Source: Erysipelothrix tonsillarum DSM 14972 (GTDB lineage: Bacteria > Bacillota_I > Bacilli_A > Erysipelotrichales > Erysipelotrichaceae). From it: a stretch of 64,000 bases of DNA. Both the position numbers and the translations under genes were made by a program. The stretch spans positions 50,201-114,200 of the forward strand of contig NZ_KB892380.1 of NCBI RefSeq assembly GCF_000373785.1, read 5' to 3'. Under the pieces are notes generated by a model that was not told the origin of the DNA, ran no database searches, and saw only the letters and a program-made list of their open reading frames with translations. Positions 7,832 to 16,230 of this stretch are shown here, one piece after another (within the stretch, counting starts at the first letter, position 1; each line of letters starts with the position of its first letter).

Positions 7832-8713
7832 TTATAATTTATAATACTTAAAAATCTTATTGATATACTGAATACCTGTTCCAGTCACAATCATTGAAAG
7901 AGTAGCAATACCCCTAAATTTAGATGACTTAAAAATCGAATTCTCTTTTAAACTTGTTTCACCCAATACATTCATAGGAACCGCACCATAAAGTTCAGTT
8001 TCTACATCAATTCCTTCTGCCGGAATCTCTGTAAAGGTCTCCTCATAATATTTCTGCAGAGGAGCTCTTAATTCTTCAACTTTGTATATTTGTCCATTTT
8101 TTATACCTTCAATTTCGACAAAACCCCCAATATTTTTATAGAAAGGAATAATTTCGTCAGTTTCTGTAGAATATACAAATGCTAAATCGGGTCGCAAGCC
8201 AGTTCGTACATATGCAATATTTTCAGGATTAAGATTATTTTCACTTATATATTTTTCAACATAGTCCAGATCAATTGAAAGTGTACCGCTATCTGTAAGT
8301 TCGAAATTTGTTAGAATAAAGTTTCCATCTATTTCTTGAAAATTTGCAATTTGATTTGTTTCTGTCAACGACTCAAATCCGATTGAAGAATCATCTAAAT
8401 TGATAGTTTCTTTTTCTAAAATTGCAATAACTATGTCTCTGTCCAACATAAGTAGTTTTATCATTTTTCCACTCAGCGGACTTATAACTGGCGCTTCGTC
8501 AAGACTTTTACCCCTTGCTTCATCCATAAACGATTCAAAAAAGGTTAGACTCTCTTCAACAGCAACCTCATCTTCAAATTTTACACTGATTTTGTCAGTT
8601 GAAGTATTTCTTCCACCGTCAGCATATAAGCCTGTTATTGAAGCTGAAAAAATAATCGCCCCCACAAGCAAAACAGTAGTTGTTTTTAAATAATAATTCC
8701 TACTCTTTTCCAT
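7832..8713 (-). CDS. Exported protein of unknown function
   Basis: A 293-residue protein that I do not recognise. The N-terminus (MEKSRNYYLKTTTVLLVGAI, then a small-residue region) is a signal peptide. The body is acidic, with short beta-type stretches. Near the C-terminus KFRGIATLSMIVTGTGIQYI is hydrophobic and is followed by a lysine-rich end, so the protein may stay membrane-anchored at its C-terminus. The start at 8713 is supported by GAAGGGGA. It lies 190 bases upstream of the hydrolase gene on the same strand; co-regulation is possible but not shown. The high A+T of gene and flanks hints at acquired DNA. Confidence 0.65.
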   Translation of the reverse strand: MEKSRNYYLKTTTVLLVGAIIFSASITGLYADGGRNTSTDKISVKFEDEVAVEESLTFFESFMDEARGKSLDEAPVISPLSGKMIKLLMLDRDIVIAILEKETINLDDSSIGFESLTETNQIANFQEIDGNFILTNFELTDSGTLSIDLDYVEKYISENNLNPENIAYVRTGLRPDLAFVYSTETDEIIPFYKNIGGFVEIEGIKNGQIYKVEELRAPLQKYYEETFTEIPAEGIDVETELYGAVPMNVLGETSLKENSIFKSSKFRGIATLSMIVTGTGIQYINKIFKYYKL

Positions 8714-9200
8714 AATTTCCCCTTCTCTTATGTACAATTCATCTCATATTCACAGAGTATCATTAATCTCTTATGAAAATCAACATTGTGTTTTTCTTCA
8801 TAAACTTAACAATGGAAATAATCTTATACTTTAATTACCAACTATTTTTGTAGGTATTATCAAATTTATTTAATATTACCTCGTTCCACTTTGAATTAAA
8901 AATAATCATCGGAAAATAAAGACTTTTAAATGCAGTGTTGGTATCTTCTTTTCTTTTCAACTAAAGCATTGTCTCAGTATTCTTTATCACGTTTTCATTA
9001 AATATATTAATACACTTATTTATCTTCTATTTAATTACCCAATCGCTAAGACGATATCCATTTTGCCCTGGTCATCCATATAATATCTATAATAAATCTT
9101 ACTAATGATAAAAAGCATGTAATTATTAAAGAGATGGGTTACACTTCTTTTAAAATTACTTCTTTAATCTATAACTATTAATTATTATAAATCTCAATAA
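8714..9200. other. AT-rich gene-free stretch
   Basis: About 490 bases between the exported-protein gene and the terminator of the tRNA array. It is strongly AT-rich with stops in all frames. I see no credible gene or strong hairpin here. It lies beside the tRNA array. Confidence 0.5.
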
Positions 9201-9202
9201 AC

Positions 9203-9227
9203 AAAAAAACCACTCAATGAGTGGTTT
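9203..9227 (-). terminator. Terminator of the tRNA array
   Basis: AAACCACTCA and TGAGTGGTTT (9207-9227) form a near-perfect hairpin. The minus strand continues with a run of T, just past tRNA-Phe. Confidence 0.9.
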
Positions 9228-9243
9228 GTCTTTTCGGTTTAAA

Positions 9244-9319
9244 TGGTGGCCCCAGTCAGAATCGAACTGACGACACACGGAGCTTCAATCCGTTGCTCTA
9301 CCGACTGAGCTACAGGGCC
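9244..9319 (-). tRNA. tRNA-Phe (GAA)
   Basis: Minus-strand cloverleaf with acceptor GGCCCTG/TGGGGCC, anticodon loop TTGAAGC and encoded CCA. It is the last gene of the nine-tRNA array. Confidence 0.95.
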
Positions 9320-9321
9320 AT

Positions 9322-9398
<77 letters not shown>

Positions 9399-9468
9399 AT
9401 ATGTTTAATGCTATGTCATTATAGCATAACTGGTATATAATGCAACCTTATTTCGTAAAGAAATATTA

Positions 9469-9557
9469 TGGCGGAGGAGGGGAGATTCGAACTCCCGCAC
9501 GCTCTCACGTCTGCTGGTTTTCAAGACCAGTCCCTTCAGCCACTTGGGTACTCCTCC
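9469..9557 (-). tRNA. tRNA-Ser (TGA)
   Basis: 89 bases with a long variable arm. The acceptor is GGAGGAG/CTCCTCC, the anticodon loop CTTGAAA, and CCA is encoded. Confidence 0.95.
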
Positions 9558-9612
9558 ATAGAGTGATTTGCATTTTAATGTAAAATAATTCCGATGATCC
9601 TAAGTGTCATAT

Positions 9613-9689
9613 TGGTGGACCCTGTAGGACTCGAACCTACGACCAACCGGTTATGAGCCGGTAGCTCTAACCAACTGAGCTAAGGGTCC
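9613..9689 (-). tRNA. tRNA-Ile (CAT, lysidine type)
   Basis: Acceptor GGACCCT/AGGGTCC, anticodon loop CTCATAA, encoded CCA. The acceptor and T-arm resemble the minor tRNA-Ile with CAT anticodon, which TilS modifies to read ATA, and not elongator tRNA-Met. It lies next to the elongator tRNA-Met gene. Confidence 0.85.
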
Positions 9690-9722
9690 GCTACATCGGT
9701 ATTACGCTTTTCAAAATAGAAA

Positions 9723-9799
9723 TGGTAGCGGGTGTGAGATTCGAACTCGCGACCTTCCGGGTATGAACCGGACGCTCTAGCCAACTGAGCTAACCCGCC
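9723..9799 (-). tRNA. Elongator tRNA-Met (CAT)
   Basis: Acceptor GGCGGGT/ACCCGCT, anticodon loop TTCATAC, encoded CCA. The loop and stem match Firmicute elongator tRNA-Met. Confidence 0.9.
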
Positions 9800-9828
9800 A
9801 TAGGAATATTTAATTTTTAAAATAAAAT

Positions 9829-9905
9829 TGGTCGGGATGACAGGATTCGAACCTGCGACCCCCTGGTCCCAAACCAGGTGCACTACCAAGCTGTGCTACA
9901 TCCCG
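9829..9905 (-). tRNA. tRNA-Pro (TGG)
   Basis: Acceptor CGGGATG/CATCCCG, anticodon loop TTTGGGA, discriminator A73, encoded CCA. Confidence 0.95.
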
Positions 9906-9911
9906 AAAAAT

Positions 9912-9988
9912 TGGCGCGCCCGACAGAAGTCGAATCCATAACCTCTTGAGCCGTAATCAAGTGCTCTATCCAGTTGAGCTACGGGCGC
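9912..9988 (-). tRNA. tRNA-Arg (ACG)
   Basis: Acceptor GCGCCCG/CGGGCGC, anticodon loop TTACGGC, discriminator G73, encoded CCA. Confidence 0.95.
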
Positions 9989-10027
9989 ATATACATCGAT
10001 TTAAATAGAACTCCATTAATAAAGTAA

Positions 10028-10114
10028 TGGTGGGGATGAAGGGACTTGAACCCATACGAAGTTGCCTTCAACGGATTTTAAGTCCGTTGCGTCTACCAAT
10101 TCCGCCACATCCCC
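10028..10114 (-). tRNA. tRNA-Leu (TAA)
   Basis: 87 bases with a long variable arm. The acceptor is GGGGATG/CATCCCC, the anticodon loop CTTAAAA, and CCA is encoded. Confidence 0.95.
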
Positions 10115-10120
10115 ATTTAT

Positions 10121-10194
10121 TGGAGGTTCCTATCGGATTTGAACCGATGATCACAGAGTTGCAGTCTATTGCCTTACCACTTGGCTAAGGAACC
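10121..10194 (-). tRNA. tRNA-Cys (GCA)
   Basis: Acceptor GGTTCCT/AGGAACC, anticodon loop CTGCAAC, discriminator T73 (typical of Cys), encoded CCA. It is the first gene of the array. Confidence 0.95.
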
Positions 10195-10266
10195 ATTAAC
10201 TGTGTCGCGATACTTCAACTTGACGTTTGTCTTTGTTGTTGTTGTCGTTTCTCACTGTGCTTTTAC

Positions 10267-10294
10267 ATTATACATCATCAGTATAGAAATGCAA
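10267..10294 (-). promoter_or_regulatory. Promoter of the tRNA array
   Basis: Minus-strand TTGCAT (10289-10294), 16-base spacer, TATAAT (10267-10272). It lies about 70 bases ahead of tRNA-Cys and past the polyamine operon terminator. Confidence 0.8.
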
Positions 10295-10349
10295 CACTTA
10301 AAATGCAAAATAATACATTTTTTTTTAAAATCATTTAATTGTTCCTTTA

Positions 10350-10381
10350 ATTCAACAAAAAGGGCCTTTTCAGCCCTTTTT
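10350..10381 (-). terminator. Terminator of the polyamine operon
   Basis: AAAAAGGGC (10357-10365) pairs with GCCCTTTTT (10373-10381) around a seven-base loop, shortly past the potD stop. The minus strand ends in T-rich sequence. Confidence 0.9.
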
Positions 10382-10394
10382 AATGCGTTTTTTG

Positions 10395-11444
10395 CTATTT
10401 TGTTGCTTTTATTCTTTGCCAATAATCGGAGAGTTTTACTTTCATTGCTTGATCGTAAAAGAATTCCTCGTCCTTACCATATTCGGTTCGTGTGACATAA
10501 GAATCGATTCCGTTGAAGGCTCCGTCTTCTCCAGTTACATCATCAATCACGGATTGGATTGGACTGGTATATCCAATTTCTTCAGTAATTCGTTTCGAGA
10601 CATCCTCAGAAATCATAAAATCAATCCATTTATGTGCTAAATCAGGATTGGGTGCATCTTCAGGAATCACCATTGCATCCACCCATGTGTTTGTTCCCTC
10701 TAATGGCGAATAATAGTCCATATCCGGATTTTCGAGTAAAATTGCATTTGCATCGCCCGAATACATAACCGCCATATCCTTGGCACCACCAATCATCTGG
10801 TCAATGATTTCATCCGTACCATAAATTGGATCCATCGTTTGTTTCATCGTGATCAACCAATCATTAGCTTTTTGAAGTTCATCATCATCGGTAGTATTCA
10901 TTGAAAACCCTTGAGCTTTTAAAGCAATCATGAAAGCATCACGTTCTGAATCATAAAAGAAAAGTTTACCTTTATACTTTTCATTCATTAAAATATTCCA
11001 ACCTTGTGTTTCAAGGTCCTTGCGATCTACTGTATTTTTATTATAGAGAATTCCTACATTCCCCCAGAAATATGGAACTGAGTATTCATTGTCAGGGTCC
11101 ATATGACGTCCTTTAAGACTTGGAATAATGTTTTCGTAGTTAGGAATCTTACTGTGGTCAATCTTTTGTAGGAGCCCTTCTTCACGCATACGTTGCGTCG
11201 TATAGTCGGAAGGAACAATTACATCAAATTTTGATCCGTCTTGAAGTTTGTTATACATTTGTTCATTCGACAAAAACTTTTCATAAATTACGCGTACATT
11301 ATATTTTTTTTCAAATTCCGGAATTAATGATTCATCAATATATTCACCCCAGTTATAGACACGGAGTTCTTCCTTGGGTTCCTTACTGCTACATCCTGCA
11401 AGAATGAGCAAGGATGCAAAAAGTGTTATTAATATTTTCTTCAT
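10395..11444 (-). CDS. potD: Spermidine/putrescine-binding lipoprotein PotD
   Basis: Extracellular binding protein of the polyamine ABC importer, 349 residues. The signal is MKKILITLFASLLILAGCSSK with the lipidated cysteine at 18. The mature start LRVYNWGEYIDESLIPEFEKK is the hallmark of PotD/PotF proteins, and VPSDYTTQRM and PYFWGNVGILYNK are further family blocks. It is the last gene of the operon and overlaps potC by four bases (ATGA). It delivers polyamine to PotBC. Confidence 0.96.
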   Translation of the reverse strand: MKKILITLFASLLILAGCSSKEPKEELRVYNWGEYIDESLIPEFEKKYNVRVIYEKFLSNEQMYNKLQDGSKFDVIVPSDYTTQRMREEGLLQKIDHSKIPNYENIIPSLKGRHMDPDNEYSVPYFWGNVGILYNKNTVDRKDLETQGWNILMNEKYKGKLFFYDSERDAFMIALKAQGFSMNTTDDDELQKANDWLITMKQTMDPIYGTDEIIDQMIGGAKDMAVMYSGDANAILLENPDMDYYSPLEGTNTWVDAMVIPEDAPNPDLAHKWIDFMISEDVSKRITEEIGYTSPIQSVIDDVTGEDGAFNGIDSYVTRTEYGKDEEFFYDQAMKVKLSDYWQRIKATK

Positions 11445-12241
11445 GAGACAGCCACCTTTCTTTTTCTGCGTTTGAGTAATGGAAGTACATTTATAATAAT
11501 TAAAACAACCGTAATAATCACAACAATAATCGTTGAAAGTGCATTAACTGTTGGGTTAATTCGTTTCGCCATTTGATAAACAAGGATTGAAATATTACTT
11601 ACCCCATTCCCTGTTGCGAAATACGAGATTACAAAGTCATCAAATGACATTGTAAAGGCAATTAAGGCTCCTGAGATAATTGCAGGAGTAAGTTGAGGTA
11701 AGATAACCTTACGGAGTGCTACTGTTGGCGTAGCCCCTAAATCCATCGCAGCGTCCGCTAAACTTGGATCAAGCGACTTCAATTTTGGTAAAACTGTAAG
11801 GATAACATATGGCGTACAGAATGTTATGTGCGCCACAAGCATGGTTCCAAATCCCTTTTGTAAATCTTTCACCGAGGCAAATAGAAGCATAAAACTGATT
11901 GCCGTTACGATTTCAGGATTGAGAACTGGAAAATTATTAATCGTAAGAATCGATTTCTTAAAAATTTTCTTATGTTTGCTTAACCCAATCGCGGTCATGG
12001 TACCCACCACCGTTGCCACAACGGTAGTAATGAGGGCAACTAAGAGTGATGTACGCACTGAGTCGGTAATGTAATTACTTTGTGACAGCTTTCCATACCA
12101 TTTGGTTGAAAAACCCGACCACGACGTCAATGAGCGGGAATCATTAAAGGAAAAGACCATCATTACTAATATGGGGCCGTAGAAGAAAATCAGCATGAGG
12201 ATGATACCTAAAGGACCAATCCAACGGTTTTTTTCTTTCAT
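11441..12241 (-). CDS. potC: Spermidine/putrescine ABC transporter permease PotC
   Basis: Membrane permease of 266 residues with about six membrane helices. The coupling segment DAAMDLGATPTVALRKVILPQLTPAIISG, around residues 155-183, is the EAA loop that docks on PotA. NFPVLNPEIVTAIS is typical of PotC. It overlaps potB by one base (TAATG) and potD by four, indicating coupled translation. Confidence 0.95.
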   Translation of the reverse strand: MKEKNRWIGPLGIILMLIFFYGPILVMMVFSFNDSRSLTSWSGFSTKWYGKLSQSNYITDSVRTSLLVALITTVVATVVGTMTAIGLSKHKKIFKKSILTINNFPVLNPEIVTAISFMLLFASVKDLQKGFGTMLVAHITFCTPYVILTVLPKLKSLDPSLADAAMDLGATPTVALRKVILPQLTPAIISGALIAFTMSFDDFVISYFATGNGVSNISILVYQMAKRINPTVNALSTIIVVIITVVLIIINVLPLLKRRKRKVAVS

Positions 12242-13086
12242 TAGAGTTTCCCTCCTTTTGGTTTAGACTCATCGTATTCACGATCATATTTATTCGCAAA
12301 ATGCATCGAGAGCATAATAAGGACAGCCATGATGAGTGAAATGGCACTCCCAAAGTTATAATCTCCAATACCAATAAATTGATTTTCAATTAAGTTACCA
12401 ATCAATACATAACTTCCACCACCTAAGAATTGTGGAATGACGAAAGTTGATAAAGAAGGTAAGAATACGAGGGTAATCCCCGAAATTACACCCGAAAGAG
12501 ATAAGGGGAATACAATCTTACGAAATGTTTCGAATCGATTCGCACCGAGATCATAACTGGCCTCAATGAGTGATTCATCCATTTTCGCTAAAACATTATA
12601 GATTTGTATAATCATAAAAGGTAGGAAGTTATAAACCATCCCCAAAATAACCGCAAAATCCGTATACATCATCTTAAGGGGTGCAATTCCAAAGAGTGCG
12701 AGGAAACTGTTAATCAATCCTTTATCGGAAAGAATACTTATCCAAGCGTAAGTACGCACTAACATATTAATCCACATAGGGATGGTAACAAGTAAAATTA
12801 AAAGCGTCTGCATGCGTTCTGATCGTCTAGAAATAAAATATGCGAGAGGATATCCCACGAGAAGACAGATGATGGTTGTGATGCCTGCAATTTTAAATGA
12901 ATCCAAAAGGACTTTTAAGAATACAGGATCAAAGAATTTTTTAAAGTTCACAAGACTAAACTGGAATGGAATCATTTGATTCCCTACGGTCGTGAATGCG
13001 TAAAACACAATGAGAAGCATTGGCACGACAATAAATATTGACATCCAAACTACATAGGGAATAACCAGTGGTCTATATTTCTTCAT
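12241..13086 (-). CDS. potB: Spermidine/putrescine ABC transporter permease PotB
   Basis: Membrane permease of 281 residues with about six membrane helices. The EAA loop EASYDLGANRFETFRKIVFPLSLSG lies near residues 177-201, and VRTYAWISILSDKGLIN is a PotB block. It overlaps potA and potC by one base each (TAATG). It pairs with PotC to form the membrane channel. Confidence 0.95.
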   Translation of the reverse strand: MKKYRPLVIPYVVWMSIFIVVPMLLIVFYAFTTVGNQMIPFQFSLVNFKKFFDPVFLKVLLDSFKIAGITTIICLLVGYPLAYFISRRSERMQTLLILLVTIPMWINMLVRTYAWISILSDKGLINSFLALFGIAPLKMMYTDFAVILGMVYNFLPFMIIQIYNVLAKMDESLIEASYDLGANRFETFRKIVFPLSLSGVISGITLVFLPSLSTFVIPQFLGGGSYVLIGNLIENQFIGIGDYNFGSAISLIMAVLIMLSMHFANKYDREYDESKPKGGKL

Positions 13087-14129
13087 TAATAAGACTCCAT
13101 GGTATACATGACATGGATATCTTCAGGGAAGAAATGGATGCCAACTTCTTTACCCTCTTCCGAATTATCCGTTGTATGAATAATAAAATCACGGTGCTCC
13201 GTCTTTACAACAATTTCATAGTGAACGCCTTTAAAGAGAATAGACTCCACAACACCGGTAAGTTTGCCCAGTTCTACATCCACGATATCAATGTCTTCTG
13301 GACGAATTACGATATCGACGGCTTCGTTATCCGAGAAACCCCCATCAACACATTCAAATTGAATTCCGTCAAATTCTACCAAACGATCTTCAATCATAGT
13401 GCCTTCGATAATGTTTGAATCCCCGATAAATGTTGCGACAAAGCGATTTTCCGGTTCATTATAAATATCCATCGGTTTACCGATTTGTTGAATTTCACCT
13501 TCATTCATCACGACGATTTTATCTGACATCGTCAATGCTTCTTCTTGATCATGAGTCACATAGACAAAGGTAATCCCTACATTTTCTTGGATTTCTTTAA
13601 GTTCTCGTTGCATTTCTTTTCGCATTTTAAGGTCTAAAGCGCCTAAAGGCTCATCCAATAAAAGCACCATCGGCTCATTGACCAACGCACGCGCAATTGC
13701 AACACGCTGTTGTTGTCCACCCGATAACAAAGTCACAGGACGATGTTCAAATCCAATCAAACCAACAAGCTTCAACATCTTCTCAACTTTTTGTTTGATA
13801 ATGTCTTCATTAGTTTTTTTAATTCGAAGTCCAAAAGCGATGTTATCATAAACATCCATATGGGGGAATAATGCATAGCGTTGGAATACTGTATTAATCT
13901 CACGTTTATAGGGGGCAAGTTTTGAAATTTCGATTCCTTCAAAATAAACCTCGCCCGAACTTTGCTCTAAAAATCCTCCCAAGATTCTTAGAAGTGTCGT
14001 TTTTCCACAGCCTGAAGGCCCTAATAAAGTCACAAACTCATTCTCAAAGATATCTAAGTTTATTCCTTTCAAGACAAGTTGATCTTCAAAGCTCTTCACA
14101 ATATTTGTAAATTGAATTAATGCTTCCAT
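13086..14129 (-). CDS. potA: Spermidine/putrescine ABC transporter ATPase PotA
   Basis: ATP-binding subunit of 347 residues. Walker [10 protein letters not shown] near 37-45, signature LSGGQQQR near 137-144, Walker [13 protein letters not shown] near 157-168, then a C-terminal TOBE-type regulatory domain (VRPEDIDI). The start at 14129 follows AAGGAGGAAGAAT; a longer frame to 14168 overlaps the upstream regulator gene and is rejected. It powers polyamine import. Confidence 0.96.
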   Translation of the reverse strand: MEALIQFTNIVKSFEDQLVLKGINLDIFENEFVTLLGPSGCGKTTLLRILGGFLEQSSGEVYFEGIEISKLAPYKREINTVFQRYALFPHMDVYDNIAFGLRIKKTNEDIIKQKVEKMLKLVGLIGFEHRPVTLLSGGQQQRVAIARALVNEPMVLLLDEPLGALDLKMRKEMQRELKEIQENVGITFVYVTHDQEEALTMSDKIVVMNEGEIQQIGKPMDIYNEPENRFVATFIGDSNIIEGTMIEDRLVEFDGIQFECVDGGFSDNEAVDIVIRPEDIDIVDVELGKLTGVVESILFKGVHYEIVVKTEHRDFIIHTTDNSEEGKEVGIHFFPEDIHVMYTMESY

Positions 14130-14140
14130 ATTCTTCCTCC

Positions 14141-14674
14141 TTAAAATATAGGTGGTGTACACACCCAAATAATACGTGCTCGCTGCTGATGCTCATTCAC
14201 GAGTTCGTGGTCACGATTTCCTTTAATGTAAAAAGTTTGACCTTTAGACACCGTAATCGTTTCGTCGCCATACCTTAATGATACCTTACCTTGCAACACA
14301 TAGCCAAATTCTTCCCCTTCATGAGGCAAAATTTCATTAGATTTTCCCCCAGGCTCCAATTCAAGGAGGATGGGCTCCATTTCATTTTTTTGTGCATTCG
14401 GCACAATCCAATGAATCGTCGATTCATTCCGTTCATCAATAAAATAATCATCAGCTGTAAAGACGACTTGTTCTGCCGACTCTTCTTTGAAGAAAACAGA
14501 TAAATTTGTCCCCAATGCTTCCACAATATCGTTAAGCGTCGCAATTGAGGGTGACGTCAAGTCATTTTCAAGTTGTGATAAAAACCCTTTGGTCAACTCA
14601 CTGCGGCTCGCTAGTTCTTCTAAGGTCAGACCATTTTTAGTTCGCAACTGTTTCAGTCGTTTTCCAATTTCCAT
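14141..14674 (-). CDS. Xre-cupin regulator of the polyamine operon
   Basis: A 177-residue DNA-binding protein. The Xre-type helix-turn-helix is at residues 3-62 ([20 protein letters not shown]), and a C-terminal cupin_2 barrel at about 100-175 contains [15 protein letters not shown] and [12 protein letters not shown]. This two-domain design is that of PuuR/PotR-type sensors of polyamines or related metabolites. It is the first gene of the potABCD operon, 11 bases ahead of potA, and is expected to repress its own promoter. The ligand is inferred from context. Confidence 0.9.
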   Translation of the reverse strand: MEIGKRLKQLRTKNGLTLEELASRSELTKGFLSQLENDLTSPSIATLNDIVEALGTNLSVFFKEESAEQVVFTADDYFIDERNESTIHWIVPNAQKNEMEPILLELEPGGKSNEILPHEGEEFGYVLQGKVSLRYGDETITVSKGQTFYIKGNRDHELVNEHQQRARIIWVCTPPIF

Positions 14675-14689
14675 AGCGCCTCCCTTGTT

Positions 14690-14761
14690 TAGTGTTGGTA
14701 AACTTTTATATTAGTAAGTATAAACACAAACTAATTATACATAATGGTTTCTAAATTGCAA
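14690..14761 (-). promoter_or_regulatory. Promoter of the pot operon with downstream imperfect dyad
   Basis: Minus-strand TTGCAA (14756-14761), 16-base spacer, TATAAT (14734-14739). Between the -10 and the regulator start lies an imperfect inverted repeat (TTAGTTTGTG... and ...TTGGTAAAC on opposite strands, about 14692-14733), a possible operator for the Xre-cupin protein. Confidence 0.65.
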
Positions 14762-14781
14762 TCAAATTAAATAAAAAAGTA

Positions 14782-14813
14782 AAAATAAAAAGACCAACAC
14801 ATAGTTGGTCTTT
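14782..14813 (-). terminator. Terminator of trxA
   Basis: AAAGACCAA (14789-14797) pairs with TTGGTCTTT (14805-14813) with a seven-base loop. The minus strand continues TTTTATTTTT. Confidence 0.92.
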
Positions 14814-14834
14814 ACACTTTTAATTTTAATGATC

Positions 14835-15143
14835 CTATTGAGCAGAACGGATAAATTTTTCTAATTCTGGTTTTGGTAAGAATCCAGTCTTACGTCCTAC
14901 AGGTTTTCCATCTTTGAATAAGATTAAAGTAGGAATTGACATTACGTCAAAACGTTGTGCTAATTCACCTTCCTCATCGACATTCACTTTTAAGATCGTT
15001 GCTTCATCAGCCATAGAAGTTGAAAGTTCGGATAAGATTGGAGCGATCATCTTACATGGTCCACACCAGTTAGCATAAAAATCAATAAGTACTACGCCTT
15101 CTTTAACGGCTTCATTGAAATCATTTTTTGTTATATTTTTCAT
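14835..15143 (-). CDS. trxA: Thioredoxin
   Basis: Small cytoplasmic disulfide reductase, 102 residues. The active site WCGPC is at about residues 27-31, followed by the cis-proline loop SIPTLILFKDGK. It is reduced by TrxB, which is encoded at 53840-54775. It is monocistronic, with AGGAGG, an extended -10 (TGATATAAT) just upstream and a terminator after it. Confidence 0.97.
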   Translation of the reverse strand: MKNITKNDFNEAVKEGVVLIDFYANWCGPCKMIAPILSELSTSMADEATILKVNVDEEGELAQRFDVMSIPTLILFKDGKPVGRKTGFLPKPELEKFIRSAQ

Positions 15144-15208
15144 TTTATAGTGTCCTCCTGTTTGCTTTGATATTATATCACAAGTATTTCATATGTGCCT
15201 TAATATGC

Positions 15209-16087
15209 TCAAAGAGCATTTGGTACACGTAATTTTAGTTTTCCTTCAAGTACACGCGCATGAATGGTTGAGTATTCAAAGACTTCACCATCACATCCAA
15301 GTGCTACAGTTCGATCACATTCAATCTTGATTTCTCGAGCTTTATAACTTGTCACGACATCAAGGTCGAGATGTTCGCCTTTATAATACATCGGCATCAA
15401 TTTAGGAATTCGTTTCTGAGGCACATCTTCAACGATGCAAACATCTAAGAAACCATCATCAATAACAGCCTTGGGCGCACTTTGAAAACCATTGCCGTAC
15501 CAACGTCCATTCATAACAGATATAAGGAGTGCATGATGGTTTTTCTTCAAACCATCTGCTTCAACGATACATTGAATTGGTTTTTTACGAACGAGTTCAA
15601 TGATTGCATAATAAACATAGATTAGTTTACGTGGGAACCATGTCTTTCGTACTGCATTCACATCACGGTTAACTTCAGAATCAACCCCCATATTCATACA
15701 GTTTAGAAAACGGTGACCGTTTGCTTCTCCGACATCAACGTGTCGCACAGAGCCATTGATCGTATCTTCTAATATTTTTTCCAATGGATGATCATATGCA
15801 ATCATACGCCAGAAGTCATTTCCGGTTCCTACAGGGATGATTGCTAATTGAACATCAAAATCCAAACCATTTAAGATTTCATGGGCTGTTCCGTCGCCCC
15901 CTACAGAGTAAAGGATAACGTCATTCCCATGATATTCTTCCGCAATTTTTTGGGCATGATCGGGATATTCCGTATAACGCAATTCATAGTTATCTTCTTT
16001 GTCTTTAAAGTTATTGTCAATCCATGCTTCGACATCTTTGTAGCGTCCAACGCCTGATGTCGGATTGATGATAAATACGTGTTTCAT
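15209..16087 (-). CDS. Lipid kinase, diacylglycerol kinase catalytic family (DgkB/YegS type)
   Basis: A 292-residue cytoplasmic kinase. The nucleotide-binding motif SVGGDGTAHEILNGL is near residues 61-75 and IPVGTGNDFWR near 83-93, both diagnostic of DAGK_cat proteins. In Firmicutes such enzymes phosphorylate diacylglycerol, which recycles the lipid released during lipoteichoic acid or membrane-polymer synthesis. Its neighbours do not narrow the substrate. It has its own Shine-Dalgarno (TGAGGT). Confidence 0.92.
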   Translation of the reverse strand: MKHVFIINPTSGVGRYKDVEAWIDNNFKDKEDNYELRYTEYPDHAQKIAEEYHGNDVILYSVGGDGTAHEILNGLDFDVQLAIIPVGTGNDFWRMIAYDHPLEKILEDTINGSVRHVDVGEANGHRFLNCMNMGVDSEVNRDVNAVRKTWFPRKLIYVYYAIIELVRKKPIQCIVEADGLKKNHHALLISVMNGRWYGNGFQSAPKAVIDDGFLDVCIVEDVPQKRIPKLMPMYYKGEHLDLDVVTSYKAREIKIECDRTVALGCDGEVFEYSTIHARVLEGKLKLRVPNAL

Positions 16088-16134
16088 GATTTCAACCTCA
16101 ATTCACATATGTTTATTATGGTACAGATGACCAA

Positions 16135-16171
16135 ATAATACAAGAATGAAAGCCCCTATTTTCATAGAGGC
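16135..16171 (-). terminator. Terminator of the first LCP module
   Basis: GCCCCTAT (16152-16159) pairs with ATAGAGGC (16164-16171), with one G-T pair, followed on the minus strand by T-rich sequence (TTTCATTCTTGTATT). Confidence 0.65.
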
Positions 16172-16230
16172 CTCACGTTTTGTAAGTATTATAACGATTT
16201 AAATTTGATTTAGATACTGTTGTGCACAGC

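Noticed and set aside
9680..9889. 69-codon minus-strand frame in the tRNA array
   Set aside because: It reads through tRNA-Met and neighbouring tRNAs; translated tRNA sequence is a common artefact.
10169..10495. 108-codon plus-strand frame
   Set aside because: It covers tRNA-Cys, the tRNA promoter, the pot terminator and the end of potD; no coding signal.
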